From NCBI GenBank assembly GCA_028641055.1, contig CM054058.1:495861007-495925006 (forward strand): DNA of 64,000 nt. Reading direction: 5' to 3'. Source of the stretch: Alopecurus myosuroides. Lineage: Eukaryota > Streptophyta > Magnoliopsida > Poales > Poaceae. The stretch's first letter is position 1; each line of letters starts with the position of its first letter. This document shows, piece after piece, positions 33,356 through 43,661 of this stretch. A program made the position numbers and the translations under genes. The notes under the pieces are model-generated. The model saw only the letters and a list, made by a program, of their open reading frames with translations. It was not told the origin of the DNA and searched no databases.

Positions 33356-36300
33356 ACCAGCGGAACGGAGTTCCGGGAAGATATCTGCATAAGGATCTGA
33401 GTTGGATCAGAAACTGTGACCGAGAAGAAGGGAAACCAGGTAGAAGAAAGCAGAGAAGAGAAAGCCAAGCAAAGTAGAGTGCAGAGACAACTCACATTCC
33501 ATATCTACCAACAGGGCTCCCAGCTTGACCTTCCAGCCCTCTGCTTCTTGGAGATACTTGTCATGGACGTGTCGCGAGTCATTGATTTAAACCTCAAAGG
33601 CTCGGTTCCTTTCCTTGAGTATGGTGATTTCCAGCTCGAGTGCTCTCTTCTCAGCATTGGCAGTCGTCTCGAATTCCTGCTTCTCGCGGACGGAGTTGAT
33701 TGCGGTTTGCAGCGCGGCTGTAAGATCGACCTGGAGTTTCTCAAACTCTGTCCTCTCGGCAGCGCGCTCCTTCTCAATTTGGGCCTCCCGGGTCTGCACT
33801 TGCTGTTGTACTTCAGCGGGTGTGAGGCAATTCAGATGCTGCTCCCGGAACTTCTTGTATTCTTCTGCGGGTAGAACAACGTTATCAACAGAGTAGTCAA
33901 GTCAGAGAAAGCAAGTACAGATAAGACAGATGATTGTTCACCTTCCAGAGAAGTGATCTTGCTTTGTGCAGAGGCAGCGAAGACCTCGCAATCCTGGTGT
34001 CTATCCACCAGAGCCTTGAGCTCGCCTGCAGAGAAGACAACAATTGAGCAAAAAGCAAAAAACAGGCGTAAGTACAAAACGCATAAACCGAGATGCTAAA
34101 ATCTTACTCTCTATTTCAGAAAGCTTGAGGGTGTGCTCCAGGGCATGCTGCTCTATAGCATTCTTGTCCTTCTTGTCACCCTCCAGAGCTTGGTTCCGCT
34201 CCCTGGCTTGGCGGTGGTTCCAGAGAAGCTGGCGGAAAATCTGTGTCCTTTTCTGGATGCTATCCTGCAGAGTAGAAAGGAAAATATGAGTACTGGAAGA
34301 TTTGGCCCGAGTAAATGTCAACTCAGTTGAGTCTGCACCTACTCGGCCCGAATCTCGGGGACTGGGGGAATGACTAAGAAAAGAAGAGAAGAGAAAAAAG
34401 AAATCAACAACTCGGAAAATGCAAAGAAGAGAGAGACACTTACCACATAGCTTTGCTCGATGTCCTCGATGTTCTTGCGCAGGACAAACAGCTTTCCGGC
34501 CAAGGTGCTGCAAGGGCTGGCAACTGTCATGCCAACAGGGCCAATGTCGGCCTTGTTCTAGTCTATTCGGCAATGGTCGAGTTTCCCCAACTCGGTACCA
34601 TCCCAGGCATTGTTTCCGTGCACTTTGCTGTCCCAGGCTTTCTCGATGTGGCCTACCCGGTCCAGGATGGCCGCGAGGCCTTCTTCGGGAAGCACTTCCT
34701 CGTCTTCGCCGCGGGAAGTGAGTTCATTGATGACCAAGGAATCCTTCTTTCCCTTGGACTTGGATATTCCCGCGGCTTTGCGCTCTTTGAGAGCGGCTAG
34801 CCTTTTTTCCTCCTTGGACAGTTGGATTTGGTGGCACTGCTGCAAGTCTGTCCAGTACTCGGGATACTTGCGCTGCCCGCTGGCGCCAGCACCAACACTC
34901 AGCTTCTCGATGGGGCCAAAGGTGACCCCGGAGGAAACCGGGTTGGCGCTTGGAGTGGGAGGAGTCCTATTCTGAGTGAGTGTCAGCTGGGTGCTCTTGA
35001 CCAGCTTCCTCGACTGCTCACCTTGCGGCTTGGAGGGTTGCGGCGCCTGCCCAGCCTGTGAGGCAGCGCGCTTTGGCTGGTGACGGGTTGCCTCAGCTCC
35101 CAGCTTGGTGGTCTTCTTGGTGCTTGGCGTGGGGGTTGGCCGAGAAGGCGGAGGAACTGTTGGAGGTACTTGGAAGGCTGGCTGAGAAGGAGGTAGCACC
35201 TGTTTGACAGGTGAAGGTGCCTTGTGAGTTGGAGACGCCTTCGCTTGGTTGGCGGCAGCGGCATCCGGCTGCACAGCGTACTCGCGTGAGGGCTCCTCCA
35301 CGGGATCCTCTGTACACTGCGTAGCAGCGGGATCCTCGCTGTGCTACGCGGCGGCAGCGTCTTCTACCCGCTGCTCGGCAGCGGGGTTGGATTGTTCTGC
35401 AGCGTGGGTCTCTGGCTGCTGATCGGTGGTGGCATCTGGCCGCTCCACGGCCGTGATGTCCTGCTGCTGCTCGGCAGCCTGTTCGGTGTCCTCCCCAGCT
35501 GATGCATCTGGGGGAGTTGGCGGCTTCTCGGTGTTGGCAGCGTCCTGGGCAGCTTGCTGCTGCTCGGAGATGGGATCGGTATCATCCCCGGCGCCATCAT
35601 TCTCGGCGCCGAGATCTTGCTCTTCGTCAATGGGGGAGGACGCACGCTTCCTACCCTGCGGTTCCTGGTTTTCATATTCATCCGAGAGCTCTACAAGTTG
35701 CTCTTGAGGCACGGTTGTTTTCTTCTTAGGACGAGGTGCGACAGTGGCATCAGCGTCGAGAGCCGCGCTAGAAAAAGAAATAGGGTCAGAAAGAAAGCAG
35801 AAAAAGGGAGAAGGGAAAAGCACAACAGAGAACTAGGGTATACTCGGAAGCACTTACCCCTCGGTGGTAGGGACGCGTTTTCGGCGGCCGGTGGTGACTT
35901 TGGTAGCTGTTTTCTTCTTGGTCCTCTTGGGAGGAGGTGCTTGGGCATCACTGCCAGTCCTTTTCCGAGTAGTAGGAGCGGCCATGGACACCGGAATCGC
36001 GTCCACGGGCTCCTCTAACTCGTCCAACTCAGGCTCCTCTGCAGAGAAGAAGGGAGAATTCAGAATAAGCGAAAGAGAAGGGAAGCAAAGCAAACTGCGA
36101 GTAAGCAGAAAGGTGAACCAAGTCACCTTCTTCATCTTCGGACCAATCCCGAATAGAGGCTTCATCTCGGGACTTACCGGCCTCAATGGCGTGAGGGATA
36201 CACAAGGTATCTTGGGTGTCATATGCCTTGGCGTCATCCTCAGTTCTGCCATCGTGCCAGTTGGCCTCGAAGATTTCACTGTCCTCTTCTCTCTGGCGAT

Positions 36301-36357
36301 TGATGTGCTGATTGGTACAAGCAGGCACAGTGAGTTGAGTTCTCGGATAAGTGGTTA

Positions 36358-36555
36358 TACTCGGAACAAGCGTGCAAATATAAAGCACATTAAGCTAAGT
36401 GATTCTACTCGGGATAGCGTGCAAACACAAAGCATATTAAGCTAAGTGAGTCTACTCGGAACACCATGCAAACATAAAGCATACAAAGTTAAAGGTTCCT
36501 ACTCGGCACAGCATGCAAATACAAAGCATATGAAGCTAAGAGGAGTTCTACTCGG
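36358..36555 (-). repeat. 47-49 bp minisatellite in the first intron of the antisense gene
   Basis: Four full copies and part of a fifth start with TACTCGG at 36358, 36406, 36453, 36500 and 36549. Each continues with GCAAA, AAAGCATA and AGCTAAG blocks. The array lies wholly between the first donor (36597) and the next acceptor (about 36320). Confidence 0.85.
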
Positions 36556-36596
36556 TGTCAATTACAAATAATAAGGGTGCAGAGAAGAGCACTAAC

Positions 36597-37597
36597 CTGG
36601 GGATCTTCTTGGTGCGGCTATACGGCATGAAGCCGTATGCCCAGTTCTCGGTGAGCATGGTCTGCATAATAGACCTGGCCCAGATGGCCACCTCAGCCTT
36701 GCTGAGCTCAAAGGTCGTCGTCCTGGTACAATCCCGAGGACCTCCCATGTAGCACATCTTGTATACTCGCTCCTGGAGCGGGAGTACTCGGCGAGAGATC
36801 CAGCAGGCGATTGGGTCGTCCTGAAGGAGCCCTTCCGCCGCCAACTCAGTCATGCGCTTCTCGACCTGGACGACGTCTGGCACGGTCTTCTTTGGATCAT
36901 ATCCCCAGTTCTACCCGGTGGGCATCACGTTCACGAACTTAGGGAGCCCTATCCGGTCTTCGATGGGCTTTCCCTTCTCGGCGGGAACATTCTTCACATA
37001 GAGGAAACGGCGCTGCCACTTGCACACGGTTTCCAATCCGAGCACCCGTGGATGGTGCCCGGTCTTGCGCTGCAGCATCATCGCGCTACCCGTCTGGGTC
37101 ATCATGCGAGGGGCTTCAGTGTTGCCAGGATCGGGAACACTCTGCTTGCGGAGGAAGAAGTATTTTGCCCATGTCTGGACCGTCGGGTAGACACCCAGGA
37201 AGGCTTCACACACGGTGGCATGTGTGGAGAGCATAACAATGGCGTTTGGTGGAAGATGGTGCGGCTGAAGGCCGAAATGGCGGAGAAAGTCCGAAAAGAA
37301 CTTAGAGATGGGAAGGCCGAAGCCGCGTTTGAAGTGGGAGAGGAATACCACGTACTCTTCCTTTTCGGCTGCCGGGAGGCCGGCAGACAACGCCGGGAGG
37401 GACTCAGCGGGTATTCACCAGCCATTGACAGTCTTCGGCGGTGACGTCCGAGCCCTCCCAGCCGGCTCGGGCGGGAACCGCCTCGTCTCCATGCTGAGCC
37501 ATGGAAGTGAGGTTGCTTTTGGAGAGAAAGAGCTCGTCGGAGTTGAGGGCGAGGATGGCGGCGATGGCGCGCCGAGATTCTTGCCCTCAGATCTCAC
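36597..37597 (-). pseudogene. First exon of the antisense gene: putative gypsy-type transposon domain
   Basis: One frame throughout, broken by TGA at 37415-37417 and TAG at 36911-36913. The recognisable core reads FLSHFKRGFGLPISKFF, then LQPHHLPPNAIVMLSTH, then a segment rich in Phe and Trp before LGLETVCKWQRRFLYVKNV. This pattern matches the Pfam family named putative gypsy type transposon (Transposase_28). The TAG at 36911 falls where a Trp would fit the context. The donor splice site at the end supports genuine splicing. Confidence 0.75.
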
Positions 37598-37710
37598 GGT
37601 GGGGGCGCGGTGAGTACACGCGGTGGCGCGGTGCTCGACGGCAGCGACAGAGGAGATGAGAGTGCGAGATTGGAAAATGAGGAAGAAAGAGAAAAGGTAG
37701 GCGGCACGGG

Positions 37711-37720
37711 GGTATTTATC
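37711..37720 (-). promoter_or_regulatory. TATA-like box of the antisense gene
   Basis: The minus strand reads GATAAATACC about 115 bases upstream of the ATG at 37597, in a GC-rich setting. The spacing fits a start site near 37685 and a 5' UTR of about 90 bases. Functional proof is lacking. Confidence 0.5.
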
Positions 37721-38250
37721 TCTCCCCGCGAGCTGTAGTTACTACTGGATCAATCGTGGCTATTGATCGTGCGGCGTGGGTTAACTGCCCGTTAGAAACG
37801 CACACAGCGCGAAACGCGCGCGTAACGGGCGCAGTTAATCCCACGTCCTGGATCGTGGGATTTTGAGTACTCACCCGAGGTGACCTAACGGGCTGTGGGC
37901 CCTGGCTGCAGTGAAGGGCGCGTGGCCTGCTGTATCCCTGGCACCGAGGCGTCGGGGGTATGTGGGCGTGACACGTGCCCAATAGCGACACGAGAAGATA
38001 GATTTGGTCTGATCCAGCGGGATCGTGTTCAAAATTTCACCAAGTCAAGTTACTCGGCAGCACAGTAGAGAGAGTGCTGTACTCGGCTTCAAGGAAGTTT
38101 CTCTCATGACCACAGTTGGAGAGATTCGAGAAGGAGTCTTTGGTCCAAGTTGAGGTGCAACTCGGCATTACTCCTTCGAAAAGACAAGTTGGTTTAAGCT
38201 GGGAGGGACTAGCGAACAAGCTCATTGGACTCTACCAGCTTCGGGACTAA
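37721..38250. other. Spacer upstream of the antisense gene and before the 3' LTR of element C
   Basis: Non-coding. It contains an inverted pair GCGCGTAACGGGC / GCCCGTTA-type motif around 37775-37830 and ends with TTCGGGACTAA directly before the 3' LTR. That short purine-rich stretch is the candidate polypurine tract, although it is weak. Confidence 0.5.
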
Positions 38251-39128
38251 TGTCGGGGGGCTACCCCCGAGTAGGGGTAAGGCAGGTGGTAAAATGAAGT
38301 CAGGGTACTATTTACCGGGTAAACGGCTACACGGGTACCCTCTACCCGGTAGTTTCTATTCGGTCATAAGTACTGAAGGCCAAGAGACGATAAGGAGAAA
38401 GATTATAATCGTCCGGATAGCGATCAAGTGGTCCGAGTAGATGGGCTGCTTTCCTACTCGGTCAAGAAGTCAATGGAGCCGTTCTGACAAGATCCCACAT
38501 ATCCTGTAGCCGTACAGGCTTGCGGTTCAACTTACGGAGCGCGTGATTATCCGCGCTACGGCGTGGCTACAGTGAGGTAGGCGCCTGTCAAGTCCTATCA
38601 CTGATAGAGGGGACATGACATGAGGTAGGGCCTACTCTGTGTGACTGACAGGGTGGACAAGTCCTGTCAGCCGGACGGCGCGGCGACTTCCCGCACCCGC
38701 GTCAGCGAGAAGCCGGAAGCGTGCTCTGCTTCACAGTAGGCATGTCCCATCGGTTGTACCTTTTAGTCTTTGTTTATTCGGCTGGGCACTAGTATATAAG
38801 GTGTCCTGCCCCCTCCTGCGCGAGGGACGTTGCCCCAGATCGCATTTATTACAAGAGCTAGCACTAGAGCGAGAGAGAACAGCAGAGTGGCTACTCGGCT
38901 GAGAGGCAAAGTTGTATTGTGGCTACTCGGAGATTATACATACAGAGAGATAGGCAGGAGTAGGGGTGTTACCTCCACACAAGGGCCCCGAACCTGGGTA
39001 GTTCTTGGTGTTTGCAGTGTTACCTGAGCGCGGCTACTCGCCGTGCGATCCCTCCCCGGATAGCTAAAGCGTCCATCGGCCCCAAACTTAAGCCATCCGA
39101 TGGCATCTATCTTCTCCACACCACGACA
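38251..39128 (+). repeat. 3' LTR of element C
   Basis: 878 bp, same ends as the 5' LTR, with TATATAA at 38793-38799. It is followed by the TSD ATCCC at 39129-39133. Confidence 0.95.
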
Positions 39129-41806
39129 ATCCCCAAGCTTAGTTCCTACTCGTCCTCGAGTAGGTAAACAATAAACAAAATAATTTCTGGGGTGACATGC
39201 TACCACACAATCTTGATCATAAAAATGTAAAAGCATATGTAAGCTGAGATCATAGAATTTTAACACAAACATGATAATAGAACTTTAATAATAAAGTGTA
39301 GCAATCACTTTGCATCATGAGAATTATCTCAAATAAAAGATCATGGATAACAATGCAAAGAAAGATATACGTTCGTTGCAAGTATAGAGAAATCATGGCA
39401 AAGTGTTATTTCGCTAGTCCTTAAGAGTGGGGCAAAATATAAATGCCAGGACACCTTCAAAGTTCATGAGGAAGACTAGAACAAATAATTTGAGAACAAG
39501 CAATAACACATCATGAATCAATTAATAATGTTTCTAGGACAAATGCGCATAAAATTCAGAATGGCAAAAATGCTCTCTCGATTGTGCATAAAGTTAGACG
39601 ATGGAGACTCAACATAAAAGTAAAAGAAATGCCCTTCGCAGAGGAAAGCATGGATCACTCATGTGCTAGAGCTTTTTTTTATTAAACAGAGGTATAAAAA
39701 GTTTGACACTCCTCCCATGCATCTTACACAAACCATGGCTAACGGCATCCTCGGGTGCCTGCCAACAATCACATAGTGTGGAGGAGTCTATATATTTTGG
39801 GAGGTGTATGCTAGTGTCAACGAATGGTAAACAAAAAATACAGTACGTCACAAGCCAACTAGATTTCACAAGAGAGTCTCCCATATGAAGGACGCAACTG
39901 GTGTAGAAGGTCATCCCTCTTTCTCTTTTGTTTACACAATTATGTTTTGACTGATAAATTAGGGGCAAAAATAGTGAAGAGATTTTGTGTGTATTAATTT
40001 GGGGCTGGGCACTCCGCTGCTAGCTCTTCTATCAATTGGATAAGCGGATGAAGCCACTAGTCCATGGTGTTAAATCCAATCAACAAGTGAGATAAAGATT
40101 CTCTATTTACGTCCTCATGAGCAAAAACAAGAACACAAAACAGGAGTAATTTTGAAAGTCTTAAAGGTAGCACATGAGCAATTTACTTTGGAGTGGCAGT
40201 TAAATACCACATGTAGGTAGGTATGGTGGACATAATGGGAAAACTTTGGTTTTTGGGAGTTGGATGCACGAGTAGAGCTCATACTCAGTACAGGTGGAGG
40301 CTAGCAAAAGACTGGGAGCGACAAATCAAGAGAGCATAAGATCCATAATCATGCATAGCGATATAAACATCATTAATAAAAGCATAAGTGGTACCAAAAG
40401 TTCAAAAACTAAATGATCATAGAGGCTATTAGTGACTGGTTCATAGTCAGAAACATGGTGTGAGCATGCGCCAAGTCAACCAAATAAAACATTCGAAAGA
40501 GAATACCATAAATTTATGCTTCAATATGACATGAACAACTCATGATTCTTTCAATGGGACATTAAACACTCTCATCTATTTGAGGCTAATCATGCTACTC
40601 AATAACCATAAGGCTTTAAAACTAAAATAACATCTAGCATGATATGAAAAAGTTCTAGCCACAGTCTATACAAGCTTCTACATGCACCATTAAAAATTCT
40701 ACTTCAAGCAGCAGTTTCTTTTCCCAAAAAACACCATACAAGATATGTTATAACAGAAATACTTTACATGATACGGAAACAAAACATGAAAGCACTCACT
40801 CAACACTACTAAAACGAACAATTCTGAATAAGAGATGCATGAAAACAAAGGCTAAACGCAGTACTAGCAAAAAGTGAACACTCACAGAACAATAAGAATG
40901 AAAACTAGAGTGTTCTAAGCAATGAAAACGGAGCGTGTCTCTCTCCCACACAAGTATGATAAGATCCAACCATAAAATACAGCAAAGAAAACTAAACAAA
41001 CTGAAAGAAAAGAAGACGGTCCAAGTAAATCACATAAGATGTGACCGAATAAAATATAGTTTCACTAGACGTGACCTGATAATTTGTCGATAAAGAAGGG
41101 GACACCTTGGGCATCCCCAAGCTTAGATGCTTGAGTCTTCTTGGAATTTTCTGGGATGTACCACCTGGTCATCCCCAAGATTAGGATTTTCACTCTTCTC
41201 GGTCACATCATATCATCCTATTCTCTTGACCCTTAAAAACTTCCTTCACACCAAACTTCTCACAAACTTCATTAGCAACATTAGTGCAATCGAAATAATA
41301 AATTCACATGGTTCAATTTAAACACAAGCCTAACACTCATAAACACATTAGCTACTGTCGCAACTTATTTTAAAACTCTTTTTCTCAAAAGAACACCAAA
41401 ATAAAGAGATTAAGATGCAAATGCAATTATTGGCACAAATCTGTCAAAACAGGACAACAGGTAAAGATGATTTTTTTAGAAAATATTATGTTGCTCAAAT
41501 CAAAAAGTATTCAACTAATAAAATTTGTGTATATAGCCCAGGATTACGCACAAAAAAACTCAGGTCATTTTAAATTTTTTGTGATTTTTTATGATTTTAA
41601 TAGTGGACAAGAGAAATCTGTTTTCTGCGCAGAAATCCAAAATATAGTCTCAACTTCCCACTAGAGCCTTTACTTGGATCAACTAATACATGAAAATAAA
41701 AATACAAAGGAGTTGCTACAGAAGTATACAACCCCTTGACTCAAATAAAACAGAGAAAACATTGCAAAAATAAAAACGTGGGTTATCTCCCAAGAAGTGC
41801 TTTTCT
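39129..41806 (-). other. Non-coding internal region of array B, first unit, with polypurine tract
   Basis: It begins with the TSD copy ATCCC of element C followed by CAAGCTTAGTTCCTACTCG, the polypurine tract region that was originally joined to 24037-24044. It contains the block shared with A and F near 39600-40310. It also has a second polypurine-like stretch at about 41110-41125, and the 466-bp segment (about 41147-41612) that is missing from the second unit. Confidence 0.7.
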
Positions 41807-42697
41807 TTAAAGCCTTTTAGCTATGCATGATAATTTGAGAAGATGTTGACATGAGAAATATGAATTGAAGCAAAAGAGAGCATCAAGAGGAAAATGTAAA
41901 ACAAATTTAAGTCTAACCCACTTCCTATGAAAAAGAATCTTGTAGAAAAACAAGTCAACGAAGCACAAAGTGACTAGCATAAGAAGACAAAATAAGTGCA
42001 ACTTCAAAAATTTCAACATAAAGAGGGGAAACTTAATATTGGTAAGATGCATAAAACCATGTTTCCCTCTCTCATAGTAACTTTCGGTAGCATCATGAAT
42101 AAAATTAACATTATAGCTATCACATAAAACATTCTTATCATGAGCCACATGCATAAAAGAATTAATACTCTCCACATAATCATAGTCATTGTTATTAATA
42201 ATAGTGGGAGCAAATTCAACAAAATAGCTATCATTATTATTATCATCACCATAATCATCAAATATAGGAGGAATATTATAATCATAATTAACTTTCTCCT
42301 CAATAGTAGGTGGACTGAAAATATCATGTTCATCATTGTAATCATCATATATAGAAGGCATATCATGATCACAATAAAATTTATCATTCATAGTAGGTGG
42401 AACTAGAATACCACAATCATTATAATCATCATATATTGGAGGCAAAGTATCATCAAAGAAAATGTCCTCCTCAAAACTTGGGGGACTAAAAATATCATAT
42501 TCATCAAAACTAGCTTCCCCAAGCTTAAACTTTTCCATAGCATTAGCAATAATGGTGTTTAAAGAGTTCATACTAATAACATTGCCACTAGCATGCAAAT
42601 AAAGTTCCATAGGTTTTTTAATTTTCTCTTCAAACACTTCATAACCTAACTCAAGATAAATATTATAAAGCTCTCTCATACTTTTGTTGTTTTCCAT
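41807..42697 (-). CDS. Acidic-repeat ORF of array B, first unit, intact; function unknown
   Basis: 296 codons, the fullest copy, starting MENNKSMRELYN 177 bases after the LTR end. Layout: N-terminal helical part (about 1-65); three acidic repeats of about 29 residues, each ending PPIYDDYND, PSIYDDYND or PPIFDDYGD (about 66-160); an Asn/Asp-rich spacer with SINSFMHVAHDKNVL (about 165-195); a basic segment (YYERGKHGF); and a hydrophobic C-terminus with one or two possible membrane helices (FPLFMLKFLKLHLF, LLMLVTLCFVDLFFY). It occupies the gag position of a non-autonomous Athila-like element. No known domain is recognised. Four copies in the window allow direct comparison. Whether a protein is made is unknown. 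Confidence 0.6.
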   Translation of the reverse strand: MENNKSMRELYNIYLELGYEVFEEKIKKPMELYLHASGNVISMNSLNTIIANAMEKFKLGEASFDEYDIFSPPSFEEDIFFDDTLPPIYDDYNDCGILVPPTMNDKFYCDHDMPSIYDDYNDEHDIFSPPTIEEKVNYDYNIPPIFDDYGDDNNNDSYFVEFAPTIINNNDYDYVESINSFMHVAHDKNVLCDSYNVNFIHDATESYYERGKHGFMHLTNIKFPLFMLKFLKLHLFCLLMLVTLCFVDLFFYKILFHRKWVRLKFVLHFPLDALFCFNSYFSCQHLLKLSCIAKRL

Positions 42698-42846
42698 TAA
42701 GTCTAACTAGTAAATATAAAAACAAGGAATAAGTAAAAATAAGCCTCACTAGTGAAAACAAGAAACAAAAAGATATAATTGCGGAATCTAAAGGAAATAA
42801 CTTCGCGCACTCACACTCGAGGATGTGAGTACCTTTTACCTTACCT

Positions 42847-42865
42847 CCCTGGCAACGGCGCCAGA
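42847..42865 (-). other. Primer-binding site of array B, first unit
   Basis: The minus strand reads TGGCGCCGTTGCCAGGGA, the Athila-type site with one change, 9 bases inside the LTR end. Confidence 0.8.
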
Positions 42866-42873
42866 AAAGAGCT

Positions 42874-43661
42874 TTATGTCTACACACGCTTCTATTATTG
42901 TAGACAGTGTTGGGCCTCCAAGTGCAGAGGTTTGTAGAACAACAACAAGTTTCCCTTAAGTGGTTCACCCATGGTTTATCGAACTCAGGGAGGTAGAGGT
43001 CAAAGATATCCCTCTCAAGCAACCCTACAATTAACATACAAGAAGTCTTTTTTGTCCCCAACACACCCAATATACTTGTCAGGTATATAGGTGCACTAGT
43101 TCGGCGAAGAGATAGTGAAATGCGAGTAATATGGATGGTTATAAGTAATAATAGCAATCTGAAATAAATATGGCAACAAGCAAACATGTAGCAGAATAGG
43201 CGGAAAAAGGTGTTTCAATGCTTGGAAAGAAGCCCTAGGGATGTATTTTCTGGAAAATGTCGATTCTTTTAGGGTTTCCCTCGGGGGAGTATAAATAGGC
43301 GAAAGGGCAAAGGCGGTGGAGCCCTAGGGGCCCCACACCACCACCCGGCGCAGCCAAGGGGGGCGCCATCCTATGGTGTGAGCCCCCTGAGGCCCCCCTC
43401 CGGGTCTCTTCGGGACTCCGTGGAACCTTCGAGAATTTTAAGACTTCCGGGCTTCGAATTTTCCAATTTCGAGAATATTTCCAGAACAACTTTTCTGAAA
43501 CTAAAAACTGCAGAAAACAGGGAACTCACTCTGTGGCATCTTGTCAATTGGTTAGTCCGGAAAATCGATAAAAATGACATAAAGAAGGGAGAAAACATGT
43601 TGCAATTGGCATAATATCAGCATGGAACATCGGAAATTATAAATACGTTAGAGACGTATCA
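42874..43661 (-). repeat. LTR of array B, right copy, with internal deletion
   Basis: It starts TGATACGTCTC at 43661 on the minus strand and ends at 42874. About 590 bp present in the middle copy is missing at a join near 43244, where GGAT occurs on both sides. It directly abuts the Myb/SANT-like fragment at 43662. Confidence 0.75.

Larger units (their letters stand above)
32477..37597 (-). pseudogene. Spliced antisense gene of element C (Tat-type transposon protein), decayed
   Basis: A minus-strand gene convergent with gag-pol. The first exon runs from the ATG at 37597 and ends at a clear donor CAG|GTTAGT at about 36597. The second begins near 36318 (HINRQREEDSE) and ends at a GCCG|GTAAGT donor near 36177. 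Further exon-like pieces follow at about 36050-35870, 35770-34560, 34530-34440, 34280-34110, 34030-33930, 33870-33500 and 33380-32477. The first exon carries the gypsy-type transposon domain seen in Tat antisense ORFs. Later exons are rich in Pro, Ser, Gln and charged residues, with coiled-coil-like segments. In-frame stops lie at 37415-37417 and 36911-36913. The function of this class of antisense protein is unknown to me. Confidence 0.75.
24045..39128 (+). mobile_element. Element C: Tat-type Gypsy LTR retrotransposon with antisense gene, 15.1 kb
   Basis: It is bounded by LTRs of 876 and 878 bp that start TGTCGGGG and end CACGACA, and flanked by a perfect 5-bp target duplication ATCCC (24040-24044 and 39129-39133). 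The plus strand carries gag, protease, RT, two RNase H regions and integrase, all decayed. The minus strand of the 3' half carries a spliced antisense gene, a hallmark of several Tat-lineage plant elements. The LTRs differ at about 35 sites of 876 by eye. It is inserted in array B at the junction of LTR and polypurine tract. It is non-functional: at least five stops, two frameshifts and three lost catalytic residues. Confidence 0.95.
17520..43661 (-). mobile_element. Array B: tandem non-autonomous Athila-like elements, interrupted by element C
   Basis: Read on the minus strand from 43661: LTR (43661-42874), primer-binding site, internal region (42873-39129 and 24044-24037), LTR (24036-22669), primer-binding site, internal region (22668-19382), LTR (19381-18157), and part of a third internal region (18156-17520). 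Adjacent units share single LTRs, the pattern expected from unequal recombination between LTRs or from template switching. The internal regions encode one conserved acidic ORF and no recognisable pol. Element C splits the first internal region from its LTR. The left end is lost at the A/B junction, so no TSD can be tested. Confidence 0.8.

Noticed and set aside
32660..33400. 246-codon plus-strand ORF
   Set aside because: Antisense to the last exon of the element C antisense gene; no recognisable domain and Leu/Gly-rich as expected from the reverse strand.
36358..36555. CRISPR-like spaced repeat
   Set aside because: The units are contiguous diverged minisatellite copies within an intron, with no constant repeat and unique spacers, in a plant genome.
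41110..41125. Second polypurine-like stretch read as another LTR junction
   Set aside because: No LTR start follows it; it is an internal duplicate also present at 21370 and 48100.
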